Positions 20,656-29,119 are shown, counted from the first letter of the stretch. The stretch is 64,000 nt of DNA from Bog-532 sp963732345 (GCA_963732345.1 CAVSZI010000013.1:124001-188000), one strand, 5' to 3'. Program-made: numbers and translations. Notes: generated by a model from the letters alone, not told the origin.

Positions 20656-21320
20656 GGCACGTCTGCGCCGCCCTGGTCCAGGCGGAACGGCGGGTAGGCG
20701 TCGGTCATCAAGGCGGCGTAGGCGATGACCCGCAGCACCCAGCGGTTCATGCCGACGACGAAGTCGTACAGCCCCCGCGGGTAGCGGCCCGCGAACAGCA
20801 GCGTGATCGCCGCGAAGAACACCAGCAGCCCGATCAGGCCGCCGGAGAGGGCATCGGCCTGCCAGGTCTCCCCCGAGGCCCCGGTGGTGGTGTAGGCGGC
20901 GCCGCCGGCGAACACCGCGGCGATGGCGTACTGCGGGATGGCCAGCAGCCACCACTTGATCAGGACCAGGCCGCGGGAGAGCCGCCCGGGGTAGGCGATG
21001 TCCAGCGTCGCTGGGTACTCCGGCTCCTCACCCAGGCTGAACGGCGGGTAGCGGTCGGTCCCCAGGGCACTGTAGGTGTAGTAGCCGACCCGCCACGACC
21101 AGCGCAGCACCCCCAGATTGAAGCTGAACAGCGGGCGGGGGTAGCGCGCGGTGAACAAGATTGCGAAGAACGCGATGACAGTCACCAAGGCGAAGGCGAT
21201 CCACAAGAAGAACAGCACGATGTAGTGCGGGATCGCCAGCAGCCACTTGACCAGCCACAGCCAGCGGCTCAACGGCTCATCCAGGCGAGCTCGCACCTGC
21301 ACGGGATAGCTCTGGTCCAT
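20589..21320 (-). CDS. DUF4389 membrane protein (two-repeat)
   Basis: 243 aa from the ATG at 21320, which has AAGGAGG eight bases upstream; an in-frame ATG at 21365 is less likely. Two DUF4389 repeats of about 95 residues each carry two membrane helices preceded by a WLWLVKWLLAIPHYIVLFFL-type motif. Each ends with a TARYPRPLF or GRYPRGLYDF basic motif and a YPPF signature. The tail is a Pro-rich linker ending abruptly over the SRPBCC remnant, so the original C-terminus may have been changed by a deletion. Function unknown. A paralogue lies at 22506-23138. Confidence 0.85.
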   Translation of the reverse strand: MDQSYPVQVRARLDEPLSRWLWLVKWLLAIPHYIVLFFLWIAFALVTVIAFFAILFTARYPRPLFSFNLGVLRWSWRVGYYTYSALGTDRYPPFSLGEEPEYPATLDIAYPGRLSRGLVLIKWWLLAIPQYAIAAVFAGGAAYTTTGASGETWQADALSGGLIGLLVFFAAITLLFAGRYPRGLYDFVVGMNRWVLRVIAYAALMTDAYPPFRLDQGGADVPAPAPPPVPSPSVPPPIRYGRG

Positions 21321-21716
21321 GGTTACCTCCTTGCCCGGTACATGCGGGATCCGTGACACCGGCACGTGATGCGCGTCGGCTGCGGTGGATCACCCGGGCC
21401 GGACGTCCTGATCCCCATGGCCCCATCCAAGGACCGTCGCATGGACGGCAAGCGCATCTGCTGTGGAAATGGCGCGAAGATGGCTATGGCGCACCAGCAC
21501 TATCACGGGTGCAAGAAAGACCGCGCTGGAAGCATGCCAGTTACACCCCCTCATATACTCCGGTACTCCAGCCGCAGCGATCTGGGAGTCTTCCCAGCAG
21601 ACCACTGCGACGCACGACCTCATGAGTGCGATCGCCACCACCTGCGTGCTGGCGTACAGATCGCCCGGATCCGTACGCTCGCCGGCACACCCGGCCTCGA
21701 CCACGCAGCCATGCAT

Positions 21717-21952
21717 AACGGCGGGTTGGTGCGCTTCGGTGGGGACGCATTCTGGGCGCTCTCTGCGCCACCTGGCGGGCAACGCTGACCGCTGGCTGCA
21801 CATGGATGAGGACTCGGGAGCAGCGCGGCCATGACCGGCCGGCACCTCGAATGTCTGAACGTTGCCCGATCCATACCCGAACGTTGGCGTGGGCCGAGTG
21901 GCACTACCTGCGTAAAGACGGCAAAAAGCTACGACCGTATAAGCCGCTGGCA
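21717..21952. repeat. Diverged repeat module, copy 2
   Basis: The blocks AACGGCGGGTTGGTGCGCTT (21717-21736) and CGACCGTATAAGCCGCTGGC (21932-21951) match copy 1 near 10.4 kb in the same order, but are separated by about 100 more bases. The second block abuts the point where the 13E12 fragment loses similarity, suggesting the module is the edge of an inserted, now decayed element. Confidence 0.4.
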
Positions 21953-22204
21953 CGCCTCCTCCAGCGCGTCATGGCGGCGCTGCGGCAGCGTGCGGGTATC
22001 TTCCGGGCCGGCCTTGCCGGACGGGGCGTCCAGCACCACGGTCAGGGCGGCGGCCCCGGCGGGGGTCAGGTCCCCGGCCAGCCGCCCGGCCCCGCTGGCA
22101 TCACACGCGGCCAGGTATCCCAGCCCAGCCGACACCATGGCCAGCGCCTGCGCCGGGCCGGACGGAGCCGCGGACTCGCTAAGGGTGCACATGGACGGGA
22201 TCAC
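21929..22204 (-). pseudogene. 13E12-repeat / DUF222 protein fragment with internal deletion
   Basis: The frame starts MIPSMCTLSESAAPSGPAQA and continues ALAMVSAGLGYLAACDASG, the conserved N-terminus of the actinobacterial 13E12-repeat (DUF222, often HNH nuclease) family. It then jumps to LTPAGAAALTVVLDA and EDTRTLPQRRHDALEEAC, which belong to the middle of the family, so about 100 or more residues are deleted. After CQRLIRS it stops inside the repeat module. No HNH domain remains. Confidence 0.65.
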
Positions 22205-22318
22205 CAGCCGGATGAACTCCCCGGCGGCACCTCACTGGCGTCTTTCGATCACTAGTTCGATACTAACAGGCCCCGCCGACATTTTCGGGACCCACGCCGC
22301 CACGCCGCCCGGCCGCTG

Positions 22319-22455
22319 ATGCCCGATGCCCGCCGACACGTAGAAAGAGGGAGAATTTCGCCTGCGGACCGGCCCGCGCCTGACGGGCAGCCGGCGCCGA
22401 TCGCGGGCCTGGATGCCAGCGTGGCGCATCCTGCCAGGGTCTATGACTACTGGCG
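22319..22455 (+). pseudogene. SAM-dependent methyltransferase (Methyltransf_19) N-terminal fragment
   Basis: The frame contains APIAGLDASVAHPARVYDYW. The block (G-D-x-S-V-x-H-P-A-R-V-Y-D-Y) is the diagnostic N-terminus of the DUF574/Methyltransf_19 family, abundant in Streptomyces and relatives. The expected GGKDNF continuation is replaced by unrelated sequence, so only about 35 codons survive. Confidence 0.65.
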
Positions 22456-22505
22456 TACCAGGATCACCCCGGAAACGCGCATGTGCAGTGCGGAACGGTC
22501 AGAGT

Positions 22506-23138
22506 TCAGGGCGCGAGCCGGAACGGCGGATAAGAGTCGGTGACCAGGGTCAGGGCGTAGCCGATTACCCGGTTGTGCCACCGCGCCACCCCCGCCACGA
22601 AGTCGAACACGCCGCGGGGGTACCGGCCGGTGAACAGGATCGCGAACCAGGCCACGATGACGGCCACCAGCGCCGCGATGTCCAGAAAGAACAGCACAAT
22701 ATAGTGCGGAATGGCCAGCAGCCACTTGACCAACGGCAGCCACCGGTTCAGGTCGCGGGCTGCGTCCGGGTATGGGTAGTCCAGGTGGACCGACTGGTGG
22801 TCGTCGGTGGAGGGGTACTTGTCGTCCATCAGCGCCAGGTAGATCAGGACCCGGTTGCTGAACCGCTGCAGCTCGAGATTCCAGTCGAACCACCAGCGCG
22901 GGTACTTCTGGCGGAACAAGATCATGAGCAGCGGGCCGAAGAATAGCAGGCCGCCCGCGCCCGCGGCTGCCCCGCTGGTCCCGTGGCCGTAGCTCCAGTC
23001 CCAGGTCCCGCCAGCCACCGTACCAAGGACTATCGCGATGGGAATGACCGTGAAAATACGGAAAAAGCTGGTCACCCGGTCGAGTTCCCGGTCGGGATAG
23101 TCGACCGAGAAGCTAACGGGGTACGAGGTTCCGTCCAT
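22506..23138 (-). CDS. DUF4389 membrane protein
   Basis: 210 aa from the ATG at 23138, seven bases after AGGAGG; an ATG two codons earlier is too close to the site. Membrane segments at about 24-44 and 62-82 form a first pair, and WLPLVKWLLAIPHYIVLFFL begins the second DUF4389 pair, ending GRYPRGVFDF and SYPPFRL. It is paralogous to the protein at 20589-21320; the HYIVLFFL core is nearly identical. Two 25-bp direct repeats and a palindrome lie 30-90 bases upstream and may control it. Confidence 0.88.
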   Translation of the reverse strand: MDGTSYPVSFSVDYPDRELDRVTSFFRIFTVIPIAIVLGTVAGGTWDWSYGHGTSGAAAGAGGLLFFGPLLMILFRQKYPRWWFDWNLELQRFSNRVLIYLALMDDKYPSTDDHQSVHLDYPYPDAARDLNRWLPLVKWLLAIPHYIVLFFLDIAALVAVIVAWFAILFTGRYPRGVFDFVAGVARWHNRVIGYALTLVTDSYPPFRLAP

Positions 23139-23170
23139 TACCATGCCTCCTCAGGGATACGCCTGCGGGC

Positions 23171-23230
23171 ACAATCGTGCTAGCTATTCCCGTTGGGAAT
23201 CAGGGACAATCGTCCTAATTATTCCCACTA
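23171..23230. promoter_or_regulatory. Putative operator: two 25-bp direct repeats with an internal palindrome
   Basis: ACAATCGTGCTAGCTATTCC (start of 23171-23195) and ACAATCGTCCTAATTATTCC (start of 23206-23230) repeat with a 35-bp period. Between them ATTCCC-GTT-GGGAAT (23186-23200) is a perfect inverted repeat. All lie directly upstream of the minus-strand DUF4389 gene. The arrangement suggests cooperative binding of a regulator; I found no match to a known consensus. Confidence 0.5.
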
Positions 23231-23310
23231 GCAACACTGAGCCCCGCGTTTCCTGGCGAGGCGATCCAAGGCGGGTTTCCGCAGCCTCCTAAGAAACGGC
23301 CCGTTTGTCG

Positions 23311-23624
23311 TCATCTGGGCTGATTGCGCAGATCGGCAGTGACCTGGCGCCGCCGCTGGAGGGTTTCGGGCGACCGCAGGTCGGTGCCGTAGGGCGCGAC
23401 ACGATCCGCCAGGCCGCCGTAGGCGGGCCGCCAGGGCGGCAGCCAGACGGACCCAGGTGGCCGAAACACTGCAGGTGTCCAGCATCTGGCGGTGATCAGG
23501 GACGTCATCGCGTCGGTGTCACCGCGTTCCAGCAGGGCGTGCCGCTCGCTGGTGACCTCGCCCCAGCCGTGCGTCTCGAAGACCGGCCGGTAGGTGCGGG
23601 CGGACCCGTAGAAAGCGATCTGCC
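23311..23624 (-). pseudogene. LLM-class flavin-dependent oxidoreductase, C-terminal remnant
   Basis: The frame reads QIAFYGSARTYRPVFETHGW, then GEVTSERHALLERGDTDAMT, and ends YGGLADRVAPYG with a final helix. This is the C-terminus of F420-type luciferase-like monooxygenases. Between MTSLIT and YGGLAD about 23 codons are in the wrong frame; the neighbouring frame supplies the proper MLDTCSVSATWVRLAAALAA. Two compensating indels are therefore present. The N-terminal two-thirds is missing, and the break coincides with the 18-bp tandem repeat. Confidence 0.7.
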
Positions 23625-23696
23625 GGCCAAGGAGGCTGGCGCGGCCAAGGAGGCTGGCGCGGCCAAGGAGGCTGGCGCGGCCAAGGAGGCTGACGC
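23625..23696. repeat. 18-bp tandem repeat, four copies
   Basis: Unit GGCCAAGGAGGCTGGCGC, three perfect copies and a fourth with one change (GGCTGACGC). 18 is a multiple of three, so both strands stay open: AKEAGA repeats on plus, ASLLGR repeats on minus. It sits exactly at the truncation point of the LLM oxidoreductase remnant. Confidence 0.9.
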
Positions 23697-23856
23697 GGCG
23701 TAACGCCGTGATGAGCTCCTGGTCGCGTAATGGGCACCCTGGTTGGCGGCCGTGTCCGGGGCGGTTAGCCTGATGGGGCTGTTTGTCGCGCTTGGACCTG
23801 ATCCGGGCGCCGGAAGAGCATGAAGTGGAAGACCGTTCCGGGGGGCGCCGTCGGGG

Positions 23857-26133
23857 ATGAAGCAAGGCGACGTTCGTGAGCGACCCGGCGGGACGCTCCG
23901 CACGGATGGGCCGGAGCTGGATCTTCTCGCGTCGAAGCTTCTGCGCCCGCTGGTGCGGCCAGGGACCGTGCGCCGTTCCGCCCTGGTGGAACGGCTGGCG
24001 GCGGGAGGCCCTCAGCGGATCGTCTCGGTGGTCGCGCCGCCGGGCTACGGGAAGACGACGCTGTTGTCGCAGTGGGCTGAGCGCAACGGCCAGGCCTTCG
24101 CGTGGGTGTCCGTCGACGAAGCCGACAACGATCCGAAGACCCTGCTCACCTACGTCGCCGAAGCGCTCGATGCGGTGCAGCCGATCGGCGGCCGGGTGTT
24201 CGACGCGCTTGCCTCCCCCGTCAGCTCGGTGCCTGGCACGGTCGTCCCGCGGCTGTGCTCGGCGTTCTCGTCGATGACGTCGCCGGTGGTGCTGGTCCTG
24301 GATGACGTGCACGTGCTGCGCAATCGGGAGTGCCGGGCTGCGCTGTCGGTGCTGGCCGATCACGTGCCGGACGGCTCGCGGCTGGCGCTGGCGGGCCGGG
24401 CCGAGCCGCCGCTGCGGGTCGCGCGGCTGCGGGCCGAAGGCCGGATTCTGGAGATCGGCCCTGCCGACCTGTCGCTCACCCGCGGCGAGGCGGCATCGCT
24501 GCTGCGCGACGCAGGCATCACACTGGGTGAGGATGACCTGGCGGAGCTGCATCGGCGTACCGAGGGATGGCCGGCCGGGCTGTATCTCGCGGCGCTCTAC
24601 CTGAGGGAAGGAGGTTTCCTGCCCGGAGCGGCGGTCTCCTTCGGCGGCGACGACCGGCTGGTCAGCGAGTACATGGAGTCGGAGTTCCTGGCGCGGATCT
24701 CCCGGCACGAGCGGGCGTTCCTGACCCGGGCCGCGGTACTGGATCGCATGTCCGGCCCGCTGTGCGAGGCGGTGCTCGACCTGCCCGGGTCAGCCGCGAC
24801 CCTGGCCGAGCTGGCCCGGTCGAACCTGCTGCTGGTACCGCTGGACCGGCGGGGACAGTGGTACCGCTACCACCACATGTTCCGTGACATGCTCCTGGCG
24901 GAGCTGGAACGCGATGCGCCCGACCTGATCGCTGTCCTGCGGCGCCGCGCCGCTGGCTGGTACGTGCGGAACGGCTGGCCCGAGGAGGCGCTGGAGTACT
25001 CCATGGCAGCCGGGGACGTCAACGCGGTCGCTGGCTTGGTGGCGGAACTCGTGGTGCCGACCCACCGGCAGGGACGGGTCGCGACCGTCCAGCGGTGGCT
25101 CCGGTGGCTGGAAGGTCGGGGCGGGGTCGAGGGACACCCGATGGTCGCGGTGCTGGCCGCGCTCTTCTGGGCGTTGATGGGGCGGCCGGTCGAGGCCGAA
25201 CGGTGGGCGGACGTGGTCGATCGCTGGCAGTACGGTGATCCGGCGCGGCCCGCTGATCCTGCTACCGAGGCGTGGGCCGCCGTCCTGCGGGCCTTCCTGT
25301 GTCGGCGCGGGGTCGAACAGATGCGCACCGATGCAGACGAGGCGGTGCGGAGGTTCGCGGCGCAGAGCTTCGTGACGCCGGCGCCCGTGTTCCTGCAAGG
25401 GATCGCGCGTGTCCTTTGCGGTGACCTCGATGATGGCGACACGTCCCTGGAGAATGGGATCAGCGTCGGGGAAGAAGTCGGCGCGCACGAGGATGTCGCG
25501 CTCGCTTTGTGTGAACGATCACTGGTGGCGATGACCGGCAGCCAATGGGACCGGGCCGAAGTCCTGGCCGGCCAGGCAAGCGCCGTTTTGCGCCGGGCCG
25601 GGATTGCGGAGAGCTACGCCACGCCCCTGGTCAGCGCGGTACAGGCCCGCTCAGCCATGCACCGGGGAGACGTCCCGGCAGCGCGGCAGCAGCTCGTCAG
25701 CGCCCAGCGTCTGCGGCATCTGCTGACCTACGCGCTCCCCTACCTCGCCGTTCAGGCCCGGATCGAGCTCATTCGCGTCCACCTCGCGCTCGCCGATCTC
25801 CCAGGCGCCCGGACGCTCATGCGGGAGGTCGATGAGCTGCTGAGGCGCCGCCCCGGCCTCGGGAACCTGGTGGACGAGGCCCAGGTGCTCCGGGCCCGGC
25901 TCGCGAAGGAGCGCGGTTCAAGCGCCCCCGGAGCGTCGGCACTGACGGATGCCGAGCTCCGCCTCCTGCCGCTGCTCTCCACGCACCTGTCCTTCCCCGA
26001 GATCGCCGCGCAGATGTCCCTCTCGCCGCACACCGTCAAGTCGCAGGCATACTCCGTCTACCGCAAGCTGGGAGCCTCCTCACGCAGCCAGGCGGTCGCC
26101 CGGTCCCGTGAGCTGGCGCTCCTGGAAGGGTGA
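23857..26133 (+). CDS. MalT/LAL-type LuxR-family ATP-dependent transcriptional regulator
   Basis: 758 aa. N-terminal STAND-type ATPase: Walker A APPGYGKTT (residues 60-68), Walker B VVLVLDDVHVL (about 144-154), and the RTEGWPAGLYLAALYL and WYRYHHMFRDMLL motifs typical of MalT relatives. A TPR-like helical region (about 380-680) follows. A C-terminal LuxR HTH closes the protein (about 693-750: LTDAELRLLPLLSTHLSFPE, then MSLSPHTVKSQAYSVYRKLG). Such proteins activate target promoters when ATP and an effector are bound. The ATG at 23857 lacks a strong ribosome-binding site; a GTG at 23875 is possible. Convergent with a second regulator of the same type. No metabolic operon adjoins, so the target is unknown. 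Confidence 0.9.
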   Translation: MKQGDVRERPGGTLRTDGPELDLLASKLLRPLVRPGTVRRSALVERLAAGGPQRIVSVVAPPGYGKTTLLSQWAERNGQAFAWVSVDEADNDPKTLLTYVAEALDAVQPIGGRVFDALASPVSSVPGTVVPRLCSAFSSMTSPVVLVLDDVHVLRNRECRAALSVLADHVPDGSRLALAGRAEPPLRVARLRAEGRILEIGPADLSLTRGEAASLLRDAGITLGEDDLAELHRRTEGWPAGLYLAALYLREGGFLPGAAVSFGGDDRLVSEYMESEFLARISRHERAFLTRAAVLDRMSGPLCEAVLDLPGSAATLAELARSNLLLVPLDRRGQWYRYHHMFRDMLLAELERDAPDLIAVLRRRAAGWYVRNGWPEEALEYSMAAGDVNAVAGLVAELVVPTHRQGRVATVQRWLRWLEGRGGVEGHPMVAVLAALFWALMGRPVEAERWADVVDRWQYGDPARPADPATEAWAAVLRAFLCRRGVEQMRTDADEAVRRFAAQSFVTPAPVFLQGIARVLCGDLDDGDTSLENGISVGEEVGAHEDVALALCERSLVAMTGSQWDRAEVLAGQASAVLRRAGIAESYATPLVSAVQARSAMHRGDVPAARQQLVSAQRLRHLLTYALPYLAVQARIELIRVHLALADLPGARTLMREVDELLRRRPGLGNLVDEAQVLRARLAKERGSSAPGASALTDAELRLLPLLSTHLSFPEIAAQMSLSPHTVKSQAYSVYRKLGASSRSQAVARSRELALLEG

Positions 26134-26168
26134 CGACCTCTCTGGACCGACGGCGTAAGCCCTGGGCA

Positions 26169-28496
26169 TCAGATCAGCTCGAGCTGCCGGGCACGGCGGA
26201 CTGCTTCGCTACGATTAGTCGCGGCCAGCTTGCGATAGATGTTCTTGAGGTGGGACTTAACGGTATTCACCGAGATGTACAACTCGGTGGCGACCTCGGT
26301 GACACTCAGCATCTCCGACACGCAGCGGAGCACCTCGCGCTCACGATCGCTGAGGTGCTCGACGATCAGGGGCGCCGGCGGCACCGCTGCGAATGCGGCC
26401 CGATTGCCGCCGGCCGCCGCGTATGCCTGCGACTCGACCTGGCTCAGCCTTTGTTCGAGCCACGGCGGAACCAGCCACCCGCACCGGGCCAGGGCTACCA
26501 TCCGGGCGGCCACTCCGGGCCGCCCTTCAGCAACGCCAGCACGCGCCGCTGCCAGGCACGCTATCGCGCCCACCAGCTTGTCCGGGCGGACGCCAAGGGC
26601 GGCGTCCGCATCCTTGAGCCCACGGCGCGCCGCGCGCAGCTCATTGCGTTCCAGGTGCACCCATGCGAATGCGACCAACGCCGCGGGATTCGGGTGCTGG
26701 ACAGGTCCCAGCGGCCCGTCGGCCGCGACGGCCTCTTCGGCCTGAGCGGCCAGCTTGACGGCACGGCCCAGCCCGCCGCGCAAGGCCTCTACCAGCGCGA
26801 GATATCCGAGGCAATCGGCTCGTTCGTACTCGGCGCCGGAATCGGTTGCGGCGCCCACACCCGAATCGAGGACACGGGCCGCCGCGCCGAGACGGCCCGA
26901 CCATAGCTCGACGGCTCCGCGACAGGACAGCACGCGCGTGCGGATTTCGGGATGCCGGGCGGGCTTCTGGTCCGTGACCCGGTCGACCAGCACCTCCGCG
27001 GAGGCAGCGGCGGCGGCCGCGCCCGTCAGGTCTCCGGTGCGGCGAGAAGCGGCGAGGCGGATCATCGCGGCGGCCAGCCGGGACGCGGCTTCCTGATGGC
27101 CGGGAAGGCCATCGAGAATGCCTTGCGCGACTCCCATCGACGCCGTGCTCAGGTCATAGCGGCCGGCGGACAAGGCGATGGCGGCGGAGACCAGCAGCGG
27201 CCGAAGCTCACTCGAGGCCGCACTGTCCGGCATGCTCCGGAACTCGCCGGCCAGGGACCGGCTGCCCCGGGGCTCGATGATTTCCCCGATGGCCAGCCCG
27301 TCGATGACCATGCCGGCGGCCAGCTTCCAGTCGCCGGCCTCGGCGGCGTGCCGCACCGCATCAGTGAGCGGGCCGTTCCGCTCGAACCACCGGGCGGCCC
27401 GGTAATGCAAGGTGGCTATACCCTCCGGGTACTCGCGCCTCAGCTTGAGACGCAGTACCTCCGCGAACAACGGGTGGTACCGGTACCACCCGTGCCCGAC
27501 CGGCTGGACGAACGCGTTCGCGTGGGCCACCGCCCCCAGGATCCCCGCCGCATGCTCTTGGCCGGCCATTTCGGCGGCGATGTCGTCGCTGACACGTTCC
27601 AGGACGCTTGTTCTCAATAGCAGGTCCCGGACCTCGGGCGGCTGGGTATTGAGCGCCTCATCCGCCAGGTACCCGGTCACGGCGCTGTCCTCGGCGATCA
27701 GCTCCTTGACGAATTGGTCAGGATCGGGATGGGTGGCCATCGAGATCGCGGCGAGGCGGATGCCGGCCGCCCAGCCCTCCGTTCGCTGGGTAAGGCACTC
27801 CAGCGAGTCTGCGGACAGCTCGATGCCATGCTGAGCCATGAGCAGGCCGGTTTCGGGGACGCTGAGGGCCAGGTCGCCGAACCGGATCTCGGTCAGCCGG
27901 CCGGCGAGCCGGTAGCGGTGCAACGGTAGCAGCGGGTCCACCCGCGAGGTGACCACCAGGCGCAGGCCAGACCCCGCGTTCCGCAGCACGTAGTCGAGGC
28001 TGTCCAGCACCCTGGACTCCGTCAGGAGATGGAGGTCATCGATGATCAGCGTCACCGGCGGGTCCTGGTCGGCCAGCGCCGACACAAGCCGCCGCAGGAA
28101 CACGTGGCCCACCGCCTCCCCCGGTCCGGCAGCCGGCAAGACCCCCGGAACGGCAACGCCGGCCCGGTGCAGTGCCGCGACGACATAGGACCAGAAGACC
28201 GTCGGCTGGTTGTCGTAGTCATCCAGAGTGACCCACGCAACCGCGCCGTGGTCCGCGGCCGCCCACAACGCCAGGGCCATCGTCTTGCCCGCACCAGGAG
28301 GGCCGGTGAGGACAGTCAGCGGGTTCCACCGCCCACCCCGGGCCAACAGCTCGTTGATCCGTAGGCGCGGAACGGCCCAGCCCGGTACGCGCGGCATGGT
28401 GATCTTAGATGCCAGGACCGGATCGTTGACGGAGATGAGCTGCCGCCCGCTGCAGCGGGTCTCCGCCCGGTTAGCCACACTGGTCGCCATGACCAT
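26169..28496 (-). CDS. MalT/LAL-type LuxR-family ATP-dependent transcriptional regulator
   Basis: 775 aa from the ATG at 28496; the frame is open upstream to 28682, but conserved sequence starts only at VNDPVLASKITMPRVPGWAV. STAND ATPase with Walker A TGPPGAGKT and Walker B VTLIIDDLHLL, then RTEGWAAGIRLAAISM, then WYRYHPLFAEVLRLKL. A helical repeat region precedes the C-terminal LuxR HTH (LSDREREVLRCVSEMLSVTE, then ELYISVNTVKSHLKNIYRKL). Its stop lies 35 bases from the stop of the convergent paralogue. The HTH recognition helices differ (VNTVKSHLKN versus PHTVKSQAYS), so they should bind different sites. The start codon is uncertain. Confidence 0.88.
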   Translation of the reverse strand: MVMATSVANRAETRCSGRQLISVNDPVLASKITMPRVPGWAVPRLRINELLARGGRWNPLTVLTGPPGAGKTMALALWAAADHGAVAWVTLDDYDNQPTVFWSYVVAALHRAGVAVPGVLPAAGPGEAVGHVFLRRLVSALADQDPPVTLIIDDLHLLTESRVLDSLDYVLRNAGSGLRLVVTSRVDPLLPLHRYRLAGRLTEIRFGDLALSVPETGLLMAQHGIELSADSLECLTQRTEGWAAGIRLAAISMATHPDPDQFVKELIAEDSAVTGYLADEALNTQPPEVRDLLLRTSVLERVSDDIAAEMAGQEHAAGILGAVAHANAFVQPVGHGWYRYHPLFAEVLRLKLRREYPEGIATLHYRAARWFERNGPLTDAVRHAAEAGDWKLAAGMVIDGLAIGEIIEPRGSRSLAGEFRSMPDSAASSELRPLLVSAAIALSAGRYDLSTASMGVAQGILDGLPGHQEAASRLAAAMIRLAASRRTGDLTGAAAAAASAEVLVDRVTDQKPARHPEIRTRVLSCRGAVELWSGRLGAAARVLDSGVGAATDSGAEYERADCLGYLALVEALRGGLGRAVKLAAQAEEAVAADGPLGPVQHPNPAALVAFAWVHLERNELRAARRGLKDADAALGVRPDKLVGAIACLAAARAGVAEGRPGVAARMVALARCGWLVPPWLEQRLSQVESQAYAAAGGNRAAFAAVPPAPLIVEHLSDREREVLRCVSEMLSVTEVATELYISVNTVKSHLKNIYRKLAATNRSEAVRRARQLELI

Positions 28497-28692
28497 CACG
28501 AAACGCCGGTTGGCCCGGAGGCACATCAGACGATTGGTATGAAATCCGGTGGGTCCCGGCCTCTTCCGGCGGGAGCCGGCTCGGCGAGCATGGACCCCCG
28601 CCGGCCTGGCCGCGGAGGCATGCATCGCGCTCCGCGCGCCAGACCGGCGCCCAGCCGTGACCGGGGGCATCGCCGGGTCCATTTACCAGCCG

Positions 28693-28938
28693 CTACGCCA
28701 GGGAAAGCGAGACAACCGGCAGCGGCTCGGCCATAGTGAGGTGATCGGTGCCGTTGAACCGCACGATAATCAGATCGTCATCGCCCAGTTCTGCCAGCTG
28801 ACTGGCCGGCGCGACAAACCTCATCGGCTGCTGGCCAGCGTATTTGGCGTAATTAGGCTGCAGGCCGAAGATTATCTCGCCGTTCAGCTCCGGGCCGAGC
28901 TCGGTTATCCGACCCGCTTCAGCCAATATCTTGGTCAT
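28693..28938 (-). CDS. Small protein of unknown function, 81 aa
   Basis: ATG at 28938 with a strong AAGGAAGGAAG site upstream. The sequence runs MTKILAEAGRITELGPELNG to a QLAELGDDDLIIVRFNGTDH segment and ends VVSLSLA. No Cys, no membrane span, and a predicted beta-rich C-terminal half. I do not recognise it. It is divergent to phaC across a repeat array, so a role in PHA granule biology or its regulation is possible, but that is context only. It overlaps the end of a possible 66-aa upstream gene. Confidence 0.65.
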   Translation of the reverse strand: MTKILAEAGRITELGPELNGEIIFGLQPNYAKYAGQQPMRFVAPASQLAELGDDDLIIVRFNGTDHLTMAEPLPVVSLSLA

Positions 28939-29119
28939 AATTGATCTTCCTTCCTTGGTGCCGGGGCCTGGTACCAGGTACCCATCTCTCCAGGTCACGC
29001 AGCCGGACCTGCAAGATCTCTGACCGGTCAGCCAGGATTTCCCTGATCTGAGATTCCCTCATTCCCAACGTATCTCGGATCGGCAAACTCTGCAATTTTC
29101 CTGCCGTCTCACCGGTCAC
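28919..29119 (-). CDS. Possible small helical protein, 66 aa
   Basis: GTG start at 29119, twelve bases before the 28-bp repeat array. The middle (MRESQIREILADRSEILQVR, then LRDLERWV) is strongly amphipathic and could form a helix or coiled coil. Codon use is less G+C-rich than nearby genes. It ends inside the first codons of the 81-aa gene, so the two could be co-translated. No Shine-Dalgarno sequence is visible; a leaderless transcript would be needed. Tentative. Confidence 0.35.
   Translation of the reverse strand: MTGETAGKLQSLPIRDTLGMRESQIREILADRSEILQVRLRDLERWVPGTRPRHQGRKINYDQDIG

Noticed and set aside
23171..23230. GGGAAT sites as SigR/SigH -35 elements
   Set aside because: No GTT at the required 18-19 base spacing after either GGGAAT.
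23625..23696. CRISPR array suggested by regular repeats
   Set aside because: Units are contiguous without spacers; the same holds for the 14-, 24- and 28-bp repeats elsewhere in the window.
23305..23703. 132-codon plus-strand frame ending in AKEAGA repeats
   Set aside because: The upstream part is antisense to a recognisable LLM oxidoreductase remnant and the repeat is open in both directions by chance of its length.
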